Below are positions 36,891 through 48,764 of a DNA stretch of 64,000 nt, piece by piece (positions within the stretch are counted from its first letter, which is position 1; each line of letters starts with the position of its first letter). Source of the DNA: Desmodus rotundus (lineage: Eukaryota > Chordata > Mammalia > Chiroptera > Phyllostomidae); contig NC_071388.1 in assembly GCF_022682495.2 (NCBI RefSeq), positions 177,225,622-177,289,621 on the forward strand, written 5' to 3'. The notes beneath the pieces were generated by a model. That model searched no databases, had not been told where the DNA came from, and saw nothing but the letters and a program-made list of their open reading frames with translations. The position numbers were made by a program, and so were the translations under genes.

Positions 36891-37389
36891 AGTAATGAGA
36901 CAAATCCAGGAGATAACACGGGAGCAGATTAGGTAGGATATTATTTGTTGGTAAAGTTATTTAACCCAAGGCCAGTGGGAGGCTTTGAAACGTTTATGCA
37001 CAGGACTAATTTGTACTTCAAATTTCATTTCAGAGAATGGATTGCGCGGAAGCCATCTAGTTCTAGGCAATATATTATAATACTTTTAACAGTGGGAGTG
37101 ACTCGGCCGTGGTGAGAAGCAGAGGAGTCAAGAGACTTAAGAGAGCATGCATTGAGGGAGGAGACAAGAGTGACCACCTCACTTCTGCTTCTTTCCCCTT
37201 CCTGGGAGTACAGCAGGACACTTTTGAGAACTGGGGGAAACAAGAGGAAGAATGGCAGGATTCAGAGAACGTGTTCAGTTTAGGACATCTTAAATTATAA
37301 GAATCAACTGTGAGACATCAAGTGGCATATTCCCATTTGAAAACAGAGATAGATGTCATCTACACATAAATAGTAACTGACCCCATGGG

Positions 37390-37560
37390 GCTGGATAATA
37401 TTACCTAGGGTGAGTTTTTCAATAATAATTACCTGGGAGGTGATTTAAAATGCAGACTTTTGGTCTTTCTCCCCAAGATGCTAGTTCCTAGGGTGAGGAC
37501 TAAAAACTGCACTTTTAGTAAGTACCCCTAGAGACTGGCGCTGGTGCAAGTAGTTCTTAA
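37390..37560 (-). mobile_element. MER5A-like hAT MITE
   Basis: 'aataataattacctgggag', 'aaatgcagacttttggtct' and 'aaaaactgcacttttagta' follow the MER5A order ('..atcacctggag..ttaaaaatgcagattcc..'). It is diverged, and its orientation is a weak call. Confidence 0.5.
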
Positions 37561-39040
37561 AAACACTCCTTTACAAACCCTGGTGTAGAATGATAAATAA
37601 GACGACGCAGTAGGAATTGCCTGCACACACAGAAGTTTAGAAAACAACAGCCCCTGAAGAAGATAGGCAAGGAGGTACGAAAGAGTTTAATAGAAAATCA
37701 GAAGAGTGCTATCTGCTCTGAGAGAGGAGGAGCACCCAGACTCACTGAAAGGGGGGAGCAAGGCTGGAGGAGGGACAGTGCGACAGGCATCTCACTAGAT
37801 GGGGCAGTCAGTCTGGGAGGAAGGCACAGTCTTTGGCTTCTTCTCAAACTGTGCGTCTTGAACATGTCTTCTTAAAAGTGAGAAGATTTTTAATTTTGTT
37901 TCTTAATTTTGCCAACAAATCCATCAAATTTCCTGAGGATTTGAAGTAGGAAGTGGTTAATGGCCTCACAAAGAGCAGAGAAATCAAATAGAATACCAGT
38001 TGAAAGTGACCATTGGATTTAGTAACTCGGGCCATTAGTGACAATCTGGATGACCTGGAGGGATGGAAGCCCAGTTTTGAAAAGTAAGTTGACAGATGGG
38101 TTGAGTGAGTGTGTATGTGTAAAAAAAGTCATTTTAATAATTTTGACTATAAGAGCAAGAAAAGAAAACGTGGAGTGGATAAATGGATGTTCACTTGGGA
38201 AATATTAAGAGATGCACACCCTTCTTCTGAGTCTGTCCATCCTTATTTCTATGGTGTGGGCTGATTTAAAAATGTAAAACCAAAGAACCTCTATACATGC
38301 TTCATTGAATATAGTTGTTAAATAATACTATGCTTGTGCAGTCAAATAAGTCAAATGATGTTCACTCATACTGTCACTTTTTCTACTGATTATGGTAAGG
38401 GATAAACCATTTTGCAGAAAAACTGTAGCTGATTACTGATGGTTTGTAAAAAGCTAACCTATGGTAGGTTGGGGTTGGATGAGGGAAAAAAAGAAAAGAG
38501 AAATTGGGACCTTGAACCAGAACTTCTCAGTCATCTTCTTACCTGTCCTCTACTGGTCACTTATGCAAATTTGGCAGAGCTTGCCTCCCCAACCCCAAAC
38601 TGGTAAGATTCTACCATCACTTTTAACCATGGTTAGCCCAAAAGTCAGTCCAGCTATCTCTGATAAAGAAGCTTAGCAGAACTTCATTGTTACAGCTATT
38701 TTGTGTTAGCTGTTACCTCCTCTTTACTCCTCAGCGCCGCTCCCGCTGCCAGGCTAATCCGGAACTGGCTGATTACCGTCACCAAACCGAGTATTGAACA
38801 ATGTTTGGGCATCAGTTTAGATGTTGCACAGATGCGGTAAATATTTTTAAAATGTGCTTTGCTTCCAGTATGAATGTGAAGTGCTACAAAGTATAAAAAT
38901 TCAAATAAAATGAAACACAAATAGGAGTGTTAGAGCTTTATTTCTAAGCATAGCTGAAAGTTCAATAGAACATTTTTGTGGGCCAAAACAATTTGGCCCT
39001 TAGTTTATTAAAACAGATTTGAAAATTTAGCAACTATATT
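37561..39040. other. Unannotated stretch
   Basis: Old-repeat wording is seen at 37.65-38.1 kb. 38690-38930 is a unique-looking, CpG-containing block ('ctcagcgccgctcccgctg'). No gene was recognised. Confidence 0.35.
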
Positions 39041-39044
39041 TCCT

Positions 39045-39130
39045 CTGTCTCCATCTCTCTCTCTCTCTGTGTATCTCTGTTTCTCTCTTTGCCTTTCTCT
39101 TTTTCTCTCTCTCACATATACACACACACT
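39045..39130. repeat. (TC)n / (CA)n simple repeat
   Basis: A pyrimidine dinucleotide tract, rich in 'ctctctctct', passes into a short 'acacacac' run. Confidence 0.85.
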
Positions 39131-39164
39131 GATAAGGAGCTCAGTGGTCTAAGATCAAAGGCTT

Positions 39165-39365
39165 TAAACTTGGACTGGGTTTAAACTTTAGCGGTGTCCC
39201 CAATTGAGCAGGCTTTGTCAGTTTTCTGCAGCTGCACTCCTATCAGGAAAATAGGAATAACAAGAGTACCTAGGGTTGTTGTAAGAATTGAGACAGATAA
39301 TAATGTACGTAAGATACTTAAGAAAGTTCTGACACACAGCAAACATTAAATAAATGTCTGTTAGT
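39165..39365 (+). repeat. MIR SINE
   Basis: 'aacttggactgggtttaaa', 'gggttgttgtaagaattga', 'gatacttaagaaagttctg' and 'aacattaaataaatgtctg' follow the MIR order through to its 3' end. Non-coding. Confidence 0.8.
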
Positions 39366-39892
39366 AGTAGTAGCAACTATGATAGACAAATTCCAAAACT
39401 CTGATGACCTGCCCCAAATCCCACCACTATTCATGTACTTTACAAAATACTTTTGTAACGTGTTTATTTCTCCAAACACAGCATCTCATTACACGTTCTA
39501 TAGTACATTATACCTGGTGTTCCAGTCATTAAAAACAGACCCTTTGGAGGCACTATGTCATGAATGGCCCTTGTTGGTGACTACAATTCCCAAGATTCAT
39601 TCATGTTGTAGCACATTTTTTTTTTAATTTTTAAGCTAATGTTAATGTTCTACCTTGAGGAAAACAAATTAAAATACACAAAACTGCAAAGTATTGCTCA
39701 TTCTATAGGTATTTCAAGCAAAGCTGAATGATTGGAAAGGTAAACAAGGGTCTTTTGAGTCTACAGCTAGTGAGTTAATACAGTTGAGTTTCCAGTGTGA
39801 TTCTTTCTCCTTGACACTTCTCAAGACCAATAACTTCTGTTTATCCACTTTCACTTCATACATGGATTATTGCTATAACAGCTTCTATATTC

Positions 39893-40337
39893 TGTTAGTT
39901 TTTCTATTGCTGCTGCTTAAAACAATGGAAATTTATTTTCTTACAGTTCTCTAGGTCAGAAGTCTGACACAGTCTCATTGGGCTAAAAACAAGGTGTTTA
40001 CAGGACTGCTTTTCTCCTGGAAGCTCTTTGCAGCCTCTAGAGTCTGCCTGCCCACTTTCTGTAGTCTGTGGCTTTCTCTGACCATGCTTCACTGACCCCT
40101 CTATCTCCGACTCCTCTTCTGTCTTCTTCCACTTCTAGGGATCCTTGTCATTCAATTGAGCATACCTGGCTAATTCAGGATAATCTCCCCATTTTAAAGG
40201 CAGATTATTTTAGCAACCTAGTCCCATCCCAGATTTCAGTTCCTTTTGTCATGTAAACTAATACACCCACAGATTCTAGGAATTAGAATGTGGACTTCTT
40301 TGGGGTGAGGGGAGGTGGAGAATTATGCTGACTACCA
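39893..40337 (+). mobile_element. MaLR-type LTR (MLT1-like)
   Basis: It starts 'tgttagtttttctattgct' and ends '..gctgactacca', i.e. TG...CA. The interior runs 'aaaacaatggaaatttatt', 'cagttctctaggtcagaag', 'tcattgggctaaaaacaag', 'ttcaggataatctccccat' and 'gaattagaatgtggacttc', the full order of an ERVL-MaLR long terminal repeat. No internal retroviral sequence is adjacent, so it is a solo LTR of ~445 bp. Confidence 0.85.
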
Positions 40338-40344
40338 GATTGAC

Positions 40345-40830
40345 CATATTACCTATTCCCTTCTTGCTTGTGGTCATGCTGCTTGCCTGCTTTAAATCTT
40401 CAGTGGCTCTTATTGCCATTAGGGTAGCATTTAGACTCATACATGGTATCGGAAGGCCTTGCTTGCTGGTCCTATCTCATCTCTTACACACACCCACACT
40501 ATGTCTTCCCATTCCCACTATTGAGAACCACATTTTCACTCATTTGCTCTGCCCCCTGCTCTTTACCTGGCTCTCCTACTCGTCCTTCAGGTCAGACCTT
40601 GAACTTCACTTCCTTTTGCAAGCCATTTTTGGCCTTTGGCTGCCATAGTGACCCATACCTGCCTCTACCATAGATAGCACTTGCCATTCTGTACTATAAT
40701 TGCTTCTTTAATTATATCCCCAGCTGGATTGTAAGCCACTTAGGTAGGTGCAAGAATTATATTTTGTCTGCCCTCATTTCCCAGCTACTTGAGTGGCTTG
40801 CACATAAAAAAAAACACAAACTTTTGCTTG
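40345..40830 (+). mobile_element. L2 LINE 3' end
   Basis: 'gctttaaatcttcagtggc', 'ctcctactcgtccttcagg', 'atagcacttgccattctgt', 'gctggattgtaagccactt' and 'tcccagctacttgagtggc' follow the L2 3' consensus order. Frames of 76-107 codons here are chance frames in the LINE tail. Confidence 0.8.
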
Positions 40831-41001
40831 AAGATATCTCCATTCCTTACTGTTTGTCTCTTTCCAAGGCAGACTTGCAGAGGATATAGATTCATATAAA
40901 TCTGAGGACCAAATGAACCTTTAATCCCTAAGTGAATTATACTTTAAACCTGTTGGAATATATTTGCCTGCACCTGACTAATTCTTCATTGATTAGCAAA
41001 G

Positions 41002-41209
41002 CAGCCCCCAAACTTTTTGGCATCAGGGAGTGGTTTTGTGGAAGACAATTTTTGCAGGGACTGGGGTTCGGGTAGATGGTTTCAGGATGATTCACATGCA
41101 TTGCATTCAAGCTCACCTCCTGCTGGCAGCCTGGTTCCTAACAGGCCACAGACCAGACTGGTACAACCAGACTGGTACCAGTTCGTGGCCTGGAGGTTGG
41201 GGACCCCTG
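41002..41209 (+). mobile_element. hAT-Charlie element (MER1-like)
   Basis: The ends 'cagcccccaaactttttgg' and '..gttggggacccctg' are hAT-type CAG...CTG terminal inverted repeats. Next to them are 'gtggaagacaatttttgca' and 'cctggttcctaacaggcca', typical of the MER1/Charlie group. It is 208 bp and internally deleted. 'attagca' occurs just outside both ends, suggesting the 8-bp target site with small shifts. Confidence 0.8.
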
Positions 41210-41684
41210 GATTAGCACCTTAGTAGCTCGTATTTACCTGATGGTGGTCAAAGTCATTGACATACACCTGATTCTGCCTAATTTTTAATGCGACCTTACT
41301 GGTAAAGATAAATACTTGAACAACTATATCAAATAGCCATAAAGAGGGAAAAGCTTTCAACTAAATGTATAACCAGATTGACTAATTAACATTCTAATTT
41401 AAGAGACTGTGGAATAAACATCTCCCTTGGAATTGATTCAAGCTAGTCAAGCTGAAAGATAAAGCAAGAAAGAACAAATGTTCACATTATAAATATCTCA
41501 AAATGTTTTTATTATATTTTTTGTTCCATTTAAAATGTCCATTGAAGTGCAACATTATGGACTGGGAAGAAACCAGTTTATGGTTCTACTGTCTTTAAAA
41601 AAAAAATAACATTTGCAGATAAAGTAATGAAGATATCCTCACAAAACCTGGAACCTGCATACAGTCTTAATATGAGAGGTAAGG

Positions 41685-41880
41685 TAATGTAGGGGTGAAG
41701 AGCATCCACACCCCTAGAGCCAGGCTGTCTGGACTGGGGTCCTGGCTCTGCCACATCCTATGTCACCACCTCCGTTTTTTTAATCTCTGAAATGGGCATA
41801 ATATCTACCTTGCAGGGCTGTCACAGGAATAAAATGAGTTACCATATTTAAAGCATTTAAAATGGTGCTGGCATATTTTA
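41685..41880 (+). repeat. MIR SINE
   Basis: 'gccaggctgtctggactgg', 'ggtcctggctctgccacat', 'ctctgaaatgggcataata' and 'tgcagggctgtcacaggaa' follow the MIR order closely. It is one of the better preserved MIRs here. Confidence 0.85.
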
Positions 41881-42172
41881 CACCATGTATCTTCATGTGT
41901 TTAAGGTGGGAAAAAAGATTGAAACATAAGTGCTTAGAGAAAGCAACTGTCATTCCAATTGGCATGAAACTTGAGGATAATGAAATCACTGGAGGCTGTA
42001 GTTGAGATCATCTACAAGAATGAAAGCCAAGCATGGGCGGTGGCTAACTATTGGGCACTGACAGAGTCATTCCTTGAAAAACATTAGGAAATTTTTAAAA
42101 CTACTGTAAAGTTGTGTGCTGGTAAGAAGAGGTGGTTTTTGAAATTCTATGAAGAAATTAAAAATGACCTAT

Positions 42173-42650
42173 TGAAACTGGAAAAGTCAGTGTGCTTGCT
42201 GCCTGTCACTACTAGACCCATTAAGTAGAGACAAGGATTGAATCTTTATGGGTGCTTTATTCAGGTGGCCAGCGATCTGAGAAGATAGCCGGTTATGTAC
42301 CCTCAAAAACTGTCTTAACATCTCATTTCAAGCTGACCTTTTTATAAGGAGAAGGAAAGGTAAGTAATAAGGGGGTTGGAAAAAAGATTAGTTGGATAAG
42401 AGTTGCAGTCCCTCGATTTTCCTAATGCTTCTTTATCTGTTGGTCCACAATTATTTATCTGTATCATAGGCTTTCCCTCCCTGGAACACAATGGCTCACA
42501 TAGCAGACCCTCTGGGGCACAAAAGTTGAATTGCTTGTGACCTCTTGGAGGTCACGCATCCTAGTTCCTGGGATAACAGCTTTCCATGAGCATTAATCAC
42601 TGAAGCCTATAAGGCTAAAATCTTAACTCTTGAGTTCCCCTATCTTTATT
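42173..42650 (-). mobile_element. Endogenous-retrovirus solo LTR, copy A
   Basis: It is homologous over its whole length to the LTR at 47.45 kb. On the - strand it shows a TATA-like 'ccttataaaaagg' near 42345 and an AATAAA signal ('ctgaataaagcacc') near 42265, in the U3-R order expected of a retroviral LTR. The + strand start 'tgaaactggaaaagtcag' is the complement of the CA end. The 5' LTR end is degraded (about 42640-42650). No gag, pol or env was seen beside it. Confidence 0.7.
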
Positions 42651-43028
42651 AGTAAAAATAAAATATGATTTGAGCTTTACTTAGAGACAATGACAATGCA
42701 AGAAAACTTTGGAAATCCCTACAAGCTAGTCTTGCTTTGACAACTTATTTATTGCCTTCCTTAATATTTAGAATTTTGCTGCATCATTGCTGTCAAAATT
42801 TTAATAAAGGTAAGCAATACTTATTAAATAAACCAGGTGTGTCTTGATTTTAAAAGTTGTATTTGATTGTTTTCAAAAATATCAATTGTGAAATGGGTCT
42901 CATTTGGAAGTCCTAGGCAAGATTTGAAATTTGCTCTCATGTGATGACATTTTAAAATGAATTTTAAAAATGAGTTAATTTTAACCAGTTAAGCAAATGA
43001 ATCTGTTGTTAAAAATATTTACATGGTA

Positions 43029-43201
43029 TGGGGGAAAGAAGGAGAAGGGTCAATACAAGGAATATGTATAAAGGACCCATGGACAAAACCAATGGTGTGG
43101 GTTATTGAATGTGGGAGGTAAGAGGTGGGTAGGGCAGGGGAGAGTAATGGGGGGAAAATGGGGACAACTGTAATTGAACAACAATAAAAAAGTGAAAAAA
43201 T
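43029..43201 (+). mobile_element. Short 5'-truncated L1 3' end with intact target duplication
   Basis: The insert contains 'aaaggacccatggacaaaa', 'gagagtaatggggggaaaa' and 'tgtaattgaacaacaataa', the same L1-type 3' UTR end seen elsewhere, followed by an A-rich tail. Exact 14-bp duplications 'atatttacatggta' flank it (43015-43028 and 43202-43215). It is about 170 bp long and clearly a target-primed insertion, younger than the L1M remnants. Confidence 0.88.
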
Positions 43202-43215
43202 ATATTTACATGGTA

Positions 43216-44535
43216 ACTGATTCACACGACTGTTAGAAATCTAGATAATCATGTTGTCTCTTCTTAAAACTTCCTCTTCAAAAAAGACCTAGGGGAAAAA
43301 ATATTCTCACAGCAGTATAAATAAATAATAAAATGATAGTAACTTCTCTTAGGGTCCAAATCCCTGTGATTTCAAGGCTCAGAAATAATGTTCTAAATGT
43401 GGGTTTCCAGTGAGCACAATATAGTAGGTTTGGGGTAAGAAATGCCCCTGGCTCCAATGGGGACGTTTTTTAAAAAAAAATTCAGTTGTTGATAGTTGTA
43501 AGAGGCAAATGTGTGGTCTGCCTCTTACCTTGGCTCTAGCTCTGAGCTTCTTGCTTATTTTCATTCTTCTGAGTGAGTCTTCCTTTTTCCCCTGGGCTAG
43601 GTCTCATTTCTATTTTAAAGGATTTGCCATGGTGAATCAGAGGCTTTAAGCTGCATCATTGTCTTTCTTCCAGTAGGAATGTGTAGTGGAAAAGGCCTTT
43701 TGATTATAATGGGATGGATGGAAATTAAGGGATCCCACTAATTGTTGCATCATCTAGGCAAATCACATAGAAAGAAGTTAATTTTTTCTACACGGGTGGG
43801 GAGTTGCTTGCATTATTGTGTTAATTGTTTCCTTTCTCCAATCTATTTTTGTTTCTGCAGATAGCCTGAAACTCATTTTGTTGCTTCAAGCTACCAACTC
43901 AGAATGGGCTCACATACAGGCACATCAGTCGGCTTTGTCTCTCACCAGGGTGGGATTAATTCATCTCCCCCTGCAGTTGCGTACCCTCCTCAAAGAGGTG
44001 GGCTCTGTGGAAGAGAGCGGCTGTGCCATTTACATGAGTCTTGCTCTTTAGAAAGGACGCCATTGATTTGAACTTTAATACAAGCTCTCAAGGCCAATTT
44101 ATCTTCATTTTAGGAAGGGCAAGTCTTTAGGTGAGACAGTGTAGCCATAATTCCTCAAAGGATCAGAAAGAGATTGCTCCCCAGGCCCCAGCTGCCATCC
44201 TGACCACGGGCCTGACGTGTTGCATGCCACACAGTACTACAGGCCTCACAGAGCAGAAGTGGGATGTACGTTTCACATTTCTGTGGCTTCAGATCTGGAG
44301 CTAGGGCTGTAAATCTCCAGGATGAAAATTCATAGTCTCTAAAGTGAATAGGTAGTGTTGAGGTTTATGTTTGGAACATATTTCTCAGGTCTTCTTTCCC
44401 CAATCTTTTAACACCCATTTCTGGTAATTAGTGCCCCCACCTCAGGGTTATATATCAATATAATTTAGTCTTTGTAACTCTTGCGTCTAAGCATAACTGC
44501 CTGAACCAAACATATTTGGCCATGTAAAAATCAAT
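43216..44535. other. Unannotated stretch
   Basis: 43800-44260 is less AT-rich and unique-looking. It includes an acceptor-like 'ctatttttgtttctgcag' before an open stretch that stops at 44051 (77-codon frame from 43818). The translation has no family resemblance, so it is not called an exon. Confidence 0.35.
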
Positions 44536-44536
44536 G

Positions 44537-46575
44537 TATTTTTTAAAATATATTTTATTGATTATACTATTATTGTCCCAATTTTCCCTGCTTTGCCCCC
44601 CTCTGCCCAGTACCCTTCTTCCCTCCAGCAATCCCCCATCTTAGTTCATGTCCATGGGTCATGCACTTAAGTTCTTTGGCTGCTCCATTTCCTGTACTGT
44701 TCTTAACAACCCCCTGTCTATTTTGTGCCTACCATTTATGCTTCTTAATCCCTGCACTTTTTCTTCCATTTCCCCCGTACCCCTTTCAGCTGATAACCCT
44801 CCAAATGATCTCCGTATCTATGATTCTGTTCCTGTTCTGGTTGTTTGCTCAGTTTTTGTTTTTTGTTTTTTTTTTTTTAATTCAGTTGTTGATAGTTGTG
44901 AATTGGTTGGCATTTTAATGTTCTTCTTTCTCTTAAACAAGTCCCTTTAACATTTCATGTAATATTGGCTTTGTGATGATGAACTCCTTTAGCTTTACCT
45001 TGTCTGGGAAGCACTTTACCTGCCCTTCCATTCTAAATGATAGCTTTGCTGGATAGAGTAATCTTGGATGTAGGTCCTTGCCTTTCATGACTTGGAATAC
45101 TTCTTGCCAGGCCTTTCTTGCCTGTAAGGTTTCTTTAGAGAAATCAGCTGATAGTTATGGGAACTCCATTATAGTTAACTCCCTTGCTTTTTTCTTGCTG
45201 CTTTTAAGATTCTATCTTTAAACTTTGGCATTTTAATTATGATGTGTTTTGGTGTGGTCCTCTTTAGGTCCAACTTAATGGGACTGTCTGTGCTTCAGGA
45301 AGCACTTTATGTCTGTTTCCTTTGCCAAATTAGGAAAATACTCTTTCATTATTTTTTCAAATAAGTTTTCAATTTCTTGCTCTTCCTTGGCTCCTCCTGG
45401 CATCACTATGATTGGATATTCATATGTTTAGAGATGTCCCAGAGGCACCTTATATTATCCTTGTTTTTTATTCTTGTTTCTTGTTGTTGTCATGGTTGAA
45501 TGCTTATTTCTTCCTTATGTTCCAAATCATTGATTTGAACCTCATCTTCCTCTCCTCCACTGGGGTTCCCTGTAGATTTTCTTTATTTCACTTAGTGTAG
45601 CCTTCATTCTTTCCTTTATGTTGTTGCCATACTCAGTGAGTTCTTTGAGCATCCTGATCACCCATGTTTTGAACTCTGGACCTAATAGGTTGGCTATCGC
45701 CATTTCATTTAGTTCTTTTTCTGGGGTTTGGTTCTGTTCTTTCCTTTGGGCCATATTTCTTTGTCTCCTCAATTTGGCAGCCTCCTTGTGTTTGTTTCTG
45801 TGTATTGGGTAGAGCTGCTTTGACTCCCTGTCTTAGTAGCGTGGCCTATTGTAGAAAAGGCACCTGTAAATTGTGAGGGGCAGAACCTTGGGTAATCGCC
45901 AGGGCAGGGCAACCCACTTCACCGCTTTGTGGCTCTGTGTGGAGGGAGGGCTGGGGAGGGGACAGTGCCACCGCTGGGCTTCTGGAGGTTACCTGGCACT
46001 CACCCTGTTTCCAGTCACTTCACCCACTTACCCTACGTGACTGGTGCGCTTCCAGCTGTTTTCCTTGGTGGTGAATCCCAGAGTGGGTGGGTCTGCATAC
46101 ATTCTAAGTCCATGTGGGCCCTTTAAGCTGAATTTCCTGAAAATCTGGCAGTTTCTACCACCAACCCCACCCTCCGCTGGTTCTTAACAGCCAAAAGGTA
46201 TTGGAGACTTTTCCTCCCTGTGCTGGAACCATGGGTTGTGTGGTCTGGCCTGCGACTGGGACTGTTCATTCCAAAGATATCCCTTCTGATTTTTATCTAC
46301 CATATGTGAATGTGCGATTGTCTTTTCCACCACAGCCCCCGCCACCTCTCTGTGCCACACTGTGTCTCTGCACCTCTCCACCTGTTTCTGCAACTGTCCC
46401 TCCTACCCATTTGGATAAATGTGGCTTCTTTAAATCCTTGGTTGCTGGACTTCCATACTGCTCAATTTTCTAATGGTTCTGGGTATTATTTGTTTTGAGA
46501 TCTACGTGTAATTATTTCTATGGTTGCACGAGGAGGTGAAGCATGTCTACATATGTCCCCATTTTGACCTGAAGT
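44537..46575 (-). mobile_element. Nearly full-length HAL1 (half-L1) element
   Basis: On the - strand it starts near 46575, in the equivalent of the 'gacttc..' 5' end of the 16-kb copy. It runs through an ~800-bp 5' UTR, ORF1 from 45772, a 3' UTR with 'ggtacgggggaaatggaag', and an A-rich end at ~44537. The flanks 'aaaatcaatgta' and 'aaaatcagttta' look like a diverged target duplication. The element is a little over 2 kb with no ORF2, so it was always non-autonomous. It is more complete than the copy at 16.1-18.6 kb and serves as the local reference for dissecting that one. Confidence 0.85.
44940..45772 (-). pseudogene. HAL1 ORF1, broken
   Basis: The frame opens at 45772 with MRRQRNMAQRKEQNQTPEKE and continues into 'LNEMAIANLLGPEF' and 'VIRMLKEL', the L1 ORF1 N-terminal and coiled-coil pattern. 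It stops at 45542. Further ORF1 sequence continues in other frames: a region equivalent to 'RHxIIKMPK' and 'ILKAA' near 45190-45260, then the C-terminal domain to about 44945, where '..cccagacaaggtaaag' and 'acatgaaatgttaaaggga' lie on the - strand. Frameshifts and stops make it non-functional. The protein would be an RNA-binding trimeric chaperone of the LINE RNP. Confidence 0.75.
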
Positions 46576-46577
46576 CA

Positions 46578-47445
46578 AAATCAGTTTAAATTGAGCATGA
46601 AGTTAAGGAGGTTTCTTATATTTGGTTATCACTAAGCTTGATTTATGGAAAGAATAACTGACTTGGAACGATATGATTTCTTAGAATCAGTCATGTTCCT
46701 TAAAAATGAATTGAAGGTTCTTAGCTGTTGTAAATAATGGCAATTTTCTCTCTACTGGAGGAAAGAAAACCAAGTTATAACCTGGATTTCTTTTAGTTAC
46801 AACTAAAAATTGAGGTATAGAGTGTGGTTCTATTTCCTTTACTTATTGTAGCAGGTTCTTTTCTAATCCTAGAGACAAAAATAGGCCGTTGGATTTATTA
46901 CATCATGCCTCAAAAATATAGATTAGTCATGCTTAAAATTTTATACATGTGAAATAAAATTGTGACTGAAGCAATGTGAATGAGCAGAACACATACAAGA
47001 GAAACCATTTGCACAGAATTCGATCCTCTCTTGCCCCCAGGAACTGCAGACCATCTGTACTGTTTCTGTAGTTCGGATGGGCTTCATGTCTGACCTTTGC
47101 AGGATTTCTCCAACTCTAACACATTAAAAGTTCTGTACGCTGACACATCTTGTATATAAATCTGATAAAAACAGAACATATAATAGTTATATTTTTGCTG
47201 CACTCTCCATGGTTTAATTCAGCAGGTGATTTTGAGTTAACCTTCAAGTCATCTTTTGAAACTTTCTCCCAATAGGAAAATTCATATACTTGTTTCCAGC
47301 TCAATCATTTGCCCTACCTATTAATTCTGTTCTAAGCTCTTTTCTAATCAGTGTGAATACTTTGATCATCATATATATATGTTTGGATGAGTGTAACAAG
47401 CAGTAGGAGACATAGTCTCTCCTTAAGTAGCTTACTCTGTAGTTT
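46578..47445. other. Unannotated AT-rich stretch
   Basis: No gene or named repeat was recognised between the HAL1 5' end and LTR copy B. Confidence 0.4.
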
Positions 47446-47453
47446 TATGCAGG

Positions 47454-47938
47454 TGAAACTGGAAACGTCAGTGTTAGTGCTCCCTGTCAATACCAGAACC
47501 AGTAAGTAGAAACAAGGATTGAATCTTTTTCAGCACTCTATTTAGATGGCTGGTGAGCTGAGAAGACAGAGGGTTATGTAACATCAAAAACCATCTCAAC
47601 ATCTCACTTTAAGGGGATCTTTTTATAAGAATAAAGGGTGGGTAAGGGGTTTGGAAAAAGGTTAATTGGATAAGAGTTGCAAAGATTTTCCTAAGACTGC
47701 TTTATCTGTTGATCAACAATTCTTATGCGCATCATATGCTTTCCCTCCCTAAACACAATGGCTACCATCTCTATCATTTGCAGACTCCTTGGGTAAGGAA
47801 GGTTGAATTGCTTGTGACCTCCTGGAGGCATGTACTCATGCATTCCATCCAGTTCCTGGAATAACAGCTTTCCAAACACATTAGTCACTAATCCCGTCAA
47901 CTAAGGCTAAAATCTTTAACTCTTCAGTTCCCCTACCA
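47454..47938 (-). mobile_element. Endogenous-retrovirus solo LTR, copy B
   Basis: 485 bp with TG...CA ends. On the - strand it begins 'tggtaggggaactgaagag' and ends '..ccagtttca'. It is flanked by a 4-bp direct repeat CAGG (47450-47453 and 47939-47942), as for gammaretrovirus-like (ERV1) integrations. A TATA-like 'cttataaaaagatc' lies near 47622. The AATAAA seen in copy A is degraded here ('ctaaatagagtg'). Copies A and B share order and wording throughout but differ at many sites. Confidence 0.75.
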
Positions 47939-47942
47939 CAGG

Positions 47943-48760
47943 GCTTATATTTAAAATATATAACAATTAGTAAAGCATAGGTTTTAGCTAGCCATTAACC
48001 CTTTAGTTCCAGCAATGTGGGAAGTCTGGGGAAGCTGAGAGAAAGTGCTTGTACAGGGGTGGGAATCATGAGGCAATTCAACTCGGACCTGTAGCTGTTG
48101 ACTAACTTGTATGGAATATTTCAATATTTGATCAATCATTTCAGCTGAACCTGTACCAGCGGAAAAGTAGAGTTGTAAATACATGACTAAAAATCAATGT
48201 GGGTGCCCTAAAATATGAGGAATGTGTTATACTTTATTGATATTTAAAGAAAGATATTACATATATTTGAACAGTGATAATAATGTATTCAATAAAATAA
48301 TTATGAGCCTTACTATCAGGGTAATTTGGAAGTTTTTTATGCTCTAAGCCCAAAGATGCACTACATCTTTGATATTAGACTGATATACAGTATGTGTACT
48401 ATATTTATTTTATGGAATCTACAGACTTTAGTTGATATTATTAAATTTAAGGACTTTAGGGTAAATTTAGACCAGTTCTTAACTTACCCACAAATCTGAG
48501 GATCTCGGTCATTATTATGTCCCACCGGTAGTGGTATTAGTGAGACTTGAAACTAGGACTTAAAGTTAATCTCTTTTCTCTATACCTCAGACCTTCTCCC
48601 CTTGCCTAATAGCAGCTGTGAAAACCAGCAGGGATGAGGCTTTTCCATACAAGAAAAAAAGGGATATGAGAAGCTTAGTATCCTGGCAGTTAGTAGGCAT
48701 TTATTAAACACTTCACAGATGTTTGTTGTCAATATCCAGAATAGCAAGAATATGTAGCCA
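47943..48760. other. Unannotated AT-rich stretch
   Basis: No gene or named repeat was recognised. Confidence 0.4.
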
Positions 48761-48764
48761 TACT

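Noticed and set aside
40325..40673. 107- and 76-codon frames
   Set aside because: They are within the non-coding 3' end of an L2 LINE.
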